Assembly: GCA_018648945.1 (NCBI GenBank)
Contig: JABGQJ010000223.1
Span: forward strand, 1-10,620
DNA: 10,620 nt
Source: Victivallales bacterium
GTDB taxonomy: Bacteria > Verrucomicrobiota > Lentisphaeria > Oligosphaerales > Lenti-02
Reading direction: 5' to 3'
In this document: positions 6,059 to 10,620 of the stretch, piece by piece
Layout: each line of letters starts with the position of its first letter
Position numbering within the stretch: the first letter of the stretch is position 1
Made by a program: the position numbers and the translations under genes
The notes under the pieces: model-generated
What the model saw: the letters and a program-made list of their open reading frames with translations, nothing else
Database searches by the model: none
Told to the model about the DNA's origin: nothing

Positions 6059-8503
6059 GTGCATCATCGCAGAGCAAAGCTCGCTACACTGGTCGCTGTC
6101 GCGGCCCTCGCCATCGGGACAGTGGCTGAGGGACAGCCCGGTGTGAATGTCGCCCTGGGGAAACCGTACACCATGAGCGCCAAGCCGAACTACTCGCTCA
6201 CGGCGGATGCCGGGGACGCGGTTCAGCTAACCGATGGCAAATACGCGGATGCTGTCGGCAAGAGCCTCTGGACGCAGAAAGCCACGGTTGGCTGGTCGTC
6301 CATGAAGTTCAAGCCTCTCGCCATCACCTTGGATCTTGGCCAAGTCGAACCGATCGATGGCGTCAGTTTCTCCACCGGTGCCCGGCAGTTCTCGGGAATC
6401 TGGTGGCCGATTGCGATCTCCGTGCGGGTCAGTGAGAACGGCAAGGACTACTACGACGTCGGCAATCTGGTGCGGCTCAGCCGGGCGGCGCTTCCCGACA
6501 CAGCCAGTGTGCGCAAGCACCGTTTCATGGCGACGGGGCTGGCGACAAAGGGGAGATGGGTCACGCTGGTTGTCCAAGCATCGCTCATGGCTATCTGCGA
6601 CGAGATCGAGGTCTACCGAGGGGGGCAAGCGGACCTCGCCACTCCATACGCCGGGAAGCCCATTCCCGTTGGCAGTCTCAGCCGCGCCGACTACCTCACG
6701 CGCGAGGGCTGTGCTCGCCGGTTCCAGCTCGATCTCTCCACAGCTTCCCGGCAGTTGGATGCGGCTGCTCTCGATCCTGCCTCGCGCGCCAAATTGCGCG
6801 TAGATGAGAAGGCCCTGCGGAACGAGATCATCAGCACTCGCTTCCCCGCCTCGGCCAAGGGATTCCGGGCGGCGCTTCCTTACAACGACCTGCATCGTCG
6901 CATTCTGGCGCTCAACGCCCATGCGTTGCAGGCCCGGGGGCTGCGTGACTTGGTGGTCTGGGGAAGCGACCGCTACGCTCCCCTTGCGTGGTATGATGCC
7001 CCCGAGCGGCCCGAATCGCCGACCCCCACCATCACCACCATGCGCAATGAGCATCGCGCAGACGTGATCAACCTCACCAATGCGACCCACGAGGCGATGC
7101 CGGTCTCGTTTCGCATCACGGATCTACCCGGAGGTGCCAACCCCTCCTGGCTGAGCCCCCATCAGGTTGAGATGGTCGATACCAGGGAGGGCGTTGTCTA
7201 TGCCACGGCTCTCGTCGAGCTTGCTGCAAAGGATGGCATGTATCACACGAGCATCCCGGCTGGTGCTACTCGTCAGCTGTGGTTGGCATCCCATGTGAGG
7301 AACGTCGCGCCGGGGGACTACACCGGTCGCATCGAGTTGACCGCCTCCTCGGGGGCGAAGGTGGTGCCCATGGCATTGAACGTCCATCCGCAGACGATGC
7401 CCGAGCAACTCGATACGGCGGCAGGCGTGTTTGACTACGCCAACGGCAAGAACTATCTGGTCACCGAGACGAACTTGCAGGCATGCCTCGCGGACCTGCG
7501 CAGTCACCACGTGAACGCGCCCTGGGGAGCTGCTTGGGCGGTTTTGTTCCCCAGTCGGGACCTCTTTGACGACCAGGGGAACTTGACCAAGGCCCCAGAC
7601 TTCGCGGCCTTCGATGCCTGGATCGCGGCCTGGCCCAATGCCCGGCGGTATGGCGTCTATCTTGCGACCAGTCCCACCAGCAAATTCGGGGGACGCTTCG
7701 GGCGGGGAACGGTGGAGTTCAGCAAGGCACTGACGCAATGGGCCGCAGCCTGGCAAACGCACAACCGGGAGCTTGGGTTGGAGCCCGGGCGTGTCGTTCT
7801 CCATCTGGTGGATGAGGTCCACACCCGTGCCCAGTTGGAGGCCTCGATTCAGTGGTGTCAGGCGTTCAAAGCGGCAGCTCCGGACATGGCTGTCTTCAAC
7901 GATCCCCTCCTCGCGAACATATCCGGCAGGGATTGGCCGCTCTTCCAAAAGTTGCTGGAGCATACCGACATCGTGTGCCCTCAACCCACGCAGTATCTGC
8001 GTGCAAGCCCCGAGAGGAAGGCGGCGATACAGCGCTTCGCCAGCGCTCCCGGCAAGGAGCTCTGGTTCTACATGTGCAGCGGACCCGCCCGCAAGATGGA
8101 CCCCGCCTACTACCGCCTGCAACCGCAGTACGGGTTCACCGTGGGTGCCACTGGCTCGGCGTTCTGGGCATACGGGGATGCGCGATGCGAGTCCAGCTGG
8201 AACGAATACCCGGCCGTCGGCAACGTGGGATTCACGCCGGTCTATCTGACTCGGTCCGACGTCACCCCCGGCAAGCACTGGGAGGCCCTCCGCGAAGGTC
8301 TGCAGGATACACAATACCTGATCATGTTGGGCGCGGACCAAGCCGATCAGCCCCGGCTCCGGATCTTGAGGGACAAGCTGGCCAAGGCCTACCAGACCGC
8401 AGCCAACGTGGGGTTCGATTGGTGCAACGCCAATGCCTGCGCGACGGCGGATGCCGTCCGCGTGGAGGTCCTGGAACTACTACGCACAAGAGGACCGCGC
8501 TGA
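6059..8503 (+). CDS. Secreted DUF4091/GH123-like glycoside hydrolase with N-terminal discoidin-like domain
   Basis: Predicted 814-residue protein starting at GTG, with GGAGG 9 nt upstream. Residues 1-25 form a signal peptide (MHHRRAK plus a hydrophobic core ending TVAEG), so it is exported. Residues about 28-190 resemble a discoidin/F5-8C carbohydrate-binding domain (VNVALGKPY at the start, TDGKYAD, ITLDLGQVEPIDGVSF, VSENGKDYYDVG). A beta-sandwich follows (about 320-460). A TIM-barrel-type C-terminal part matches the DUF4091/GH123 catalytic domain. It contains an Asp-Glu pair at 585-586 in VVLHLVDEV, which fits the GH123 pair used in substrate-assisted cleavage of N-acetylhexosamine glycans. 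The family-typical end ALREGLQDTQYLIML is also present. The substrate is not determinable. It sits between a SagB-type gene and a remnant of another one, and so may have been inserted. Confidence 0.85.
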   Translation: MHHRRAKLATLVAVAALAIGTVAEGQPGVNVALGKPYTMSAKPNYSLTADAGDAVQLTDGKYADAVGKSLWTQKATVGWSSMKFKPLAITLDLGQVEPIDGVSFSTGARQFSGIWWPIAISVRVSENGKDYYDVGNLVRLSRAALPDTASVRKHRFMATGLATKGRWVTLVVQASLMAICDEIEVYRGGQADLATPYAGKPIPVGSLSRADYLTREGCARRFQLDLSTASRQLDAAALDPASRAKLRVDEKALRNEIISTRFPASAKGFRAALPYNDLHRRILALNAHALQARGLRDLVVWGSDRYAPLAWYDAPERPESPTPTITTMRNEHRADVINLTNATHEAMPVSFRITDLPGGANPSWLSPHQVEMVDTREGVVYATALVELAAKDGMYHTSIPAGATRQLWLASHVRNVAPGDYTGRIELTASSGAKVVPMALNVHPQTMPEQLDTAAGVFDYANGKNYLVTETNLQACLADLRSHHVNAPWGAAWAVLFPSRDLFDDQGNLTKAPDFAAFDAWIAAWPNARRYGVYLATSPTSKFGGRFGRGTVEFSKALTQWAAAWQTHNRELGLEPGRVVLHLVDEVHTRAQLEASIQWCQAFKAAAPDMAVFNDPLLANISGRDWPLFQKLLEHTDIVCPQPTQYLRASPERKAAIQRFASAPGKELWFYMCSGPARKMDPAYYRLQPQYGFTVGATGSAFWAYGDARCESSWNEYPAVGNVGFTPVYLTRSDVTPGKHWEALREGLQDTQYLIMLGADQADQPRLRILRDKLAKAYQTAANVGFDWCNANACATADAVRVEVLELLRTRGPR

Positions 8504-8550
8504 TCTCCCCGATCCATCGCCTACCCGCCGGTGCCGGGGACGACCTTGGG

Positions 8551-8634
8551 GCTTCTGTGGAACTCGGCGTGGATGGTAATGAGACAATCGTCGTGTACAT
8601 CGCCCTCGTGGGCAAAAAGATGGTGCCAGCATGA
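8551..8634 (+). pseudogene. 3'-terminal remnant of a second SagB-type nitroreductase gene
   Basis: In a frame different from the DUF4091 gene, the segment 8569-8634 encodes VDGNETIVVYIALVGKKMVPA plus a stop. This aligns without gaps to the last 21 residues of the SagB-type protein upstream (5858-5923), with 17 of 21 residues identical by eye and about 80% of bases. Several of the base differences are silent third positions, so the two copies probably diverged as working genes before this one lost its body. Similarity fades upstream of about 8551. The remnant stop overlaps the GH43 start as ATGA (8631-8634), the usual arrangement of two coupled operon genes. No start codon or FMN-binding part remains. 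Confidence 0.75.
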
Positions 8635-9602
8635 GTCTATTGACCGAGTTCCATCCCGGCCAAGTGTGGTTGGATACCGACGGGAACCCCATCCAGGCCC
8701 ATGGCGGCGGGGTGCTCTTCCACGAGGGCGTCTACTACTGGTACGGCGAGAACAAGGATGCGGACAACGAGACCGTCATCCAGGAGATCGAGGGGAAGCG
8801 CCAGACCGTGCTTCGGCGACGCGTTCCGGTGCGGGGCGTGTCCTGCTACTCCTCCACGGATCTCTACAACTGGACCCACGCTGGCATCGTGTTGCCCGCT
8901 GTGCTCGATGATCCTGACCACGACCTGCACCCCAGTCGGGTGATGGAGCGTCCCAAGGTGCTCTACAACCAGCTCACCGGCACCTTCGTCATGTGGTTCC
9001 ACGCGGACAGCGCCGACTACCAGGACGCCTGCGCTGGCGTCGCCGTCGCCGATGCGCCCATCGGCCCATTCCGCTACCTCGGCAGTTTCCGCCCCCACGA
9101 CGCCATGAGCCGGGACATGACGCTCTTCCAGGATGACGATGGCAAGGCCTACCACATCCACTCCTCGGAGGAGAACCGGACCCTGCATGTGACGCTCCTC
9201 ACCGACGACTTCCTCCAGCCCGCCGGTCCCTACGCTCGCATCTTCGAGAACCAGTCCCGCGAAGCCCCCGCCTGGTTCAAGCACGACGGCCGCTACCACA
9301 TGATCAGCTCCGGCTGCACCGGCTGGGCTCCCAACCGGGCAGAGCACGCGGTGGCTGACACTCCATTCGGCCCTTGGCAATCCCTCGGCGATCCCTGCGC
9401 GGGCCCCGGCGCCGAACGCACCTTCGAAGGACAGAGCACCCACGTCCTGCCTGTGCATGGCCAGCCGGGCCAGTTCATCCTCATGCTCGACCAATGGAAT
9501 CCCACGGCTCTGCGCGACAGCCGCTACGTCTGGCTCCCCATCGAGTTTGATGGTGACCGGCTCCGGATCCCCTGGCGCGACCGCTGGTCGCTGGGCATGT
9601 AG
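8631..9602 (+). CDS. GH43-like glycosidase resembling exo-beta-1,3-galactanases
   Basis: Predicted 323-residue five-bladed beta-propeller protein of glycoside hydrolase clan GH43. Segments VWLDTDGNPIQAHGGGVLF (12-30), YYWYGE (35-40), VMERPKVLYN (104-113), SRDMTLFQDDDGKAY (160-174), REAPAWFKHDGRYHMISS (210-227) and FEGQSTHV (265-272) resemble the GH43_24 branch. In that branch, from memory of the fungal enzyme, two glutamates and a glutamine act at the active site instead of the usual Asp base. The equivalents here would be Glu106, Glu211 and Gln268. There is no signal peptide, so it probably acts inside the cell on imported oligosaccharides. The start at 8631 overlaps the stop of the SagB remnant; no good Shine-Dalgarno site is visible, so initiation may once have depended on coupling. 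Confidence 0.85.
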   Translation: MSLLTEFHPGQVWLDTDGNPIQAHGGGVLFHEGVYYWYGENKDADNETVIQEIEGKRQTVLRRRVPVRGVSCYSSTDLYNWTHAGIVLPAVLDDPDHDLHPSRVMERPKVLYNQLTGTFVMWFHADSADYQDACAGVAVADAPIGPFRYLGSFRPHDAMSRDMTLFQDDDGKAYHIHSSEENRTLHVTLLTDDFLQPAGPYARIFENQSREAPAWFKHDGRYHMISSGCTGWAPNRAEHAVADTPFGPWQSLGDPCAGPGAERTFEGQSTHVLPVHGQPGQFILMLDQWNPTALRDSRYVWLPIEFDGDRLRIPWRDRWSLGM

Positions 9603-9609
9603 GGCAGAA

Positions 9610-9629
9610 CAGTGGCCCACTGCTACAAT
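9610..9629 (+). promoter_or_regulatory. Extended -10 promoter with overlapping dyad
   Basis: TGCTACAAT at 9621-9629 is an extended -10 element (TGn plus TACAAT), and no good -35 box is needed for this class. Directly overlapping its upstream edge is the inverted repeat CAGTGG-C-CCACTG (9610-9622), placed where a repressor would block RNA polymerase. The dyad lacks a T tract, so it is not a terminator for the GH43 gene. Transcription would start near 9636 and create a leader of about 220 nt ahead of the TM1266-type gene. Confidence 0.5.
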
Positions 9630-9743
9630 GCAGGGGACTCCGGCAGATCGCAGTGGGAACGGCCATACCAGGCGCTTGCCAGGCAGGATGGCGGGGGGAT
9701 AGTTCAACCCAATCCAGACGTGCGAAATGCACGGCCTGACTCC

Positions 9744-9765
9744 GCGGCGAGGGTTCGTCCTGACC
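9744..9765 (+). repeat. 22-nt direct repeat, copy 1
   Basis: Exact 22-base match to 10132-10153, beginning GCGGCGAGG and ending TCCTGACC. The three bases before it agree except for one (TCC versus TCT). Its second half can fold as GGGTT-CGTCCT-GACC(C/T). It lies 94 nt before the TM1266-type start codon. Confidence 0.9.
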
Positions 9766-9800
9766 TTTAGAGACACCGAATTGGCGATTGCTTTCACGAC

Positions 9801-9838
9801 AACGCCTCGGTCCTCCTGCGGACCGAGGCGTTTTTTCT
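9801..9838 (+). terminator. Strong intrinsic terminator inside the leader
   Basis: A perfect 13-bp stem, AACGCCTCGGTCC (9801-9813) with GGACCGAGGCGTT (9820-9832), encloses the 6-nt loop TCCTGC. It is followed by a T-rich tract to about 9840. The reverse orientation lacks a T tract, so it acts on plus-strand transcripts. It may also end read-through from the GH43 operon. Confidence 0.92.
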
Positions 9839-9858
9839 TTCTCAGGAGGTCGCGGACT

Positions 9859-10107
9859 ATGGACAAGCGAATCGGGGTCATCGCCATTCTTATCGACGGC
9901 CAGACACAGGCTGTGAGTCGGGTCAACGAACTGCTGAGCGAATACAGCGACATCATCATTGGCCGGCTCGGGATTCCCTATCGGGAGAAGGGGGTCAGTG
10001 TGATCTCGATCACGGTGGAGGGAACGACCGACGAAGTCGGCGCCCTCAGCGGCAAGCTGGGGATGGTCGAGGGAGCCAAGACCAAATCCCTACTACTTAC
10101 CAAGTAG
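9859..10107 (+). CDS. TM1266-family putative iron-only hydrogenase system regulator
   Basis: Predicted 82-residue protein with an ACT-like/NikR-C-like ferredoxin fold, matching the TM1266 family. These are small proteins usually encoded beside [FeFe]-hydrogenase maturation genes (hydE, hydF, hydG) and called putative hydrogenase-system regulators; their biochemical role is not established. Typical parts are KRIGVIAILIDG (3-14), VNELLSEYSDIIIGRLGIPY (22-41), GVSVISITVEG (45-55) and GALSGKLGMVEGAKTKSLL (61-79). It has no DNA-binding domain, so control would need a ligand or partner. The start at 9859 has a perfect AGGAGGT 8 nt upstream, and the longer frame from 9727 runs through the terminator and is rejected. 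No hydrogenase gene is inside the window; a TonB-dependent receptor follows. Confidence 0.88.
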   Translation: MDKRIGVIAILIDGQTQAVSRVNELLSEYSDIIIGRLGIPYREKGVSVISITVEGTTDEVGALSGKLGMVEGAKTKSLLLTK

Positions 10108-10249
10108 CATATGTATTCTACCTACCCGTCTGCGGCGAGGGTTCGTCCTGACCCGAAGGATGCGGTCGATGGAACGACAGCGTCGTTCGTCACTGCCTGG
10201 CGGGGATGACCAACGGGGGCAACCCCACAACGAGATGAGGCAGCAGCGA
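10108..10249 (+). promoter_or_regulatory. Structured leader of the TonB-dependent receptor gene
   Basis: This 142-bp gap begins with an AT-rich patch, with a possible extended -10 TGTATTCT at 10112-10119 and no clear -35. It then contains the shared 22-nt element, a 7-bp perfect hairpin GAACGAC-AGC-GTCGTTC (10172-10188), and a long-range stem CTGCCT (10193-10198) with AGGCAG (10238-10243). The long-range stem encloses a GGGG-GCAA-CCCC tetraloop hairpin (10215-10226). Its right arm overlaps the GAGG ribosome site of the receptor gene. Confidence 0.5.
10132..10153 (+). repeat. 22-nt direct repeat, copy 2
   Basis: Exact match to 9744-9765. Here the following base extends the internal fold to GGGTT-CGTCCT-GACCC. 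It sits in the leader of the TonB-dependent receptor gene, 96 nt before the ATG at 10250. Confidence 0.9.
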
Positions 10250-10620
10250 ATGGACACCCGTGGAAGAACCCGTCTGAGCCGGATCTGTGGCATTCTGGGA
10301 ATCGTGTGCCTGGGGCTCGCCCCAGCCTGGGGCGATGGAGCTGTGCCCCGGGAAGTGATGGTGGTCTCGGCGAGAGGCCACGAAAGCGCCATCTCGCAAA
10401 CCCCGGGAGGCATTGGTCTCGTCAATGACCTGGACCTGCTCATCACCCAGCCTCTGAGCCTGAGCAACACCACCCGGCGCATCCCCGGGGTCGAGAAGTC
10501 CTCCGATTCCGGCTGGGGTTCGGAGATCAACATCCGAGGCCTGGGACGGAGCCGCATCGTCTTCCTGGTGGATGGCGTCCGCATCAACACCGCCACCGAC
10601 CTCTCGGCCCAGTTCGGCAT
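10250..10620 (+). CDS. TonB-dependent outer-membrane receptor, N-terminal part (cut by window end)
   Basis: The open frame runs from the ATG at 10250 past the window end, giving about 123 residues. Residues 1-28 form a signal peptide (basic MDTRGRTRLSR, a hydrophobic stretch, then LAPAWG). Next comes a TonB-box-like REVMVVSARGHE (34-45). A plug domain follows with TTRRIPGVEKSSDSG (75-89), EINIRGLGRSRIVFLVDGVR (93-112) and INTATDLSAQFG. Such receptors import metal chelates, haem, cobalamin or glycans across the outer membrane using TonB energy. The ligand cannot be told, although the RIVFLVDGVRIN wording is typical of the haem/BtuB-like side. An in-frame ATG at 10235 is possible, but GAGG 9 nt before 10250 favours the latter. 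Confidence 0.85.
   Translation, partial: MDTRGRTRLSRICGILGIVCLGLAPAWGDGAVPREVMVVSARGHESAISQTPGGIGLVNDLDLLITQPLSLSNTTRRIPGVEKSSDSGWGSEINIRGLGRSRIVFLVDGVRINTATDLSAQFG

Larger units (their letters stand above)
9630..9858 (+). promoter_or_regulatory. Candidate attenuator/riboswitch-type 5' leader of the TM1266-type gene
   Basis: The non-coding stretch from the predicted promoter to the ATG at 9859 contains several short inverted repeats, such as GCCAT ... ATGGC around 9662-9690. It also contains the shared 22-nt element at 9744-9765 and the strong terminator at 9801-9838, followed directly by the AGGAGGT ribosome site. Because the ribosome site begins only a few bases past the terminator, any transcript carrying the gene must read through it. 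CGAGG within the shared element (9748-9752) could pair with CCTCG in the terminator's left arm (9805-9809), a possible but short anti-terminator. No known riboswitch class was recognised. Confidence 0.5.

Noticed and set aside
7124..8341. A 405-codon minus-strand open frame opposite the DUF4091 gene.
   Set aside because: Low-complexity, Gly/Pro/Arg/Val-rich translation with no family features, opposite a well-supported gene.
9603..9800. Possible cobalamin or TPP riboswitch ahead of the TM1266-type and TonB genes.
   Set aside because: The conserved B12-box and TPP core words were not found in the right order on either strand by eye; an Infernal search would be the real test.
9727..9858. Upstream in-frame extension of the TM1266-type gene by 44 codons.
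   Set aside because: It would translate through the terminator stem, while a perfect AGGAGGT site marks the start at 9859 and the family match begins there.
8637..9959. A 440-codon minus-strand open frame opposite the GH43 gene.
   Set aside because: It spans the terminator and intergenic DNA and has the composition of an antisense shadow.
10093..10620. Minus-strand frame opposite the TonB receptor start.
   Set aside because: The plus strand holds a signal peptide, TonB box and plug domain; the antisense translation is Arg/Pro/Ser-rich without motifs.

Overview
This is a GC-rich, chromosome-like bacterial window with diderm traits: a TonB-dependent outer-membrane receptor and signal peptides of the Sec type. 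The gene mix is a DUF6717-type small protein, a LURP-one/scramblase-like protein, a short neutral-ceramidase-like protein, a URO-D-like protein, a DUF4091/GH123-like hydrolase and a TM1266-type hydrogenase-system regulator. This is reminiscent of the PVC superphylum (Planctomycetes, Lentisphaerae, Kiritimatiellota) or related uncultured lineages. That placement is an inference from gene content only. No tRNA, rRNA, CRISPR array or insertion sequence was seen.

Left arm (94-3952, minus strand). A likely operon reads leftwards from a divergent promoter region near 3953-4090: an acetyl-xylan-esterase-like alpha/beta hydrolase, a scramblase/LURP-one-like protein (8-bp overlap), a secreted or lipid-facing DUF6717-like small protein, and a neutral/alkaline ceramidase-like hydrolase without a signal peptide. 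Three of the four genes carry the same TTGGGAG-N7-ATG initiation region. The theme could be membrane lipid or acyl/amide hydrolysis, but this is not proven.

Middle (4091-9602, plus strand). A URO-D-superfamily gene is broken by an apparent one-base loss in a G run near 4531. It is followed by a stand-alone SagB-type nitroreductase, a large secreted DUF4091/GH123-like glycoside hydrolase with an N-terminal discoidin-like domain, a short remnant of the 3' end of a second SagB-type nitroreductase, and a cytoplasmic GH43 protein resembling the exo-beta-1,3-galactanase branch. The remnant ends in an ATGA overlap with the GH43 gene. This suggests that GH43 once sat directly behind a SagB gene and that a recombination joint lies around 8504-8568.

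Right end (9603-10620, plus strand). A TM1266-family small protein gene is preceded by an extended -10 promoter with an overlapping dyad and a leader of about 220 nt. The leader ends in a perfect 13-bp intrinsic terminator immediately before a strong Shine-Dalgarno site, which is the layout of an attenuation or riboswitch-type control element. A truncated TonB-dependent receptor gene follows. Its leader contains an exact 22-nt copy of a sequence in the TM1266 leader, plus a predicted stem that hides its own ribosome binding site. These paired leaders are the most interesting candidate for an undescribed regulatory system in the window.
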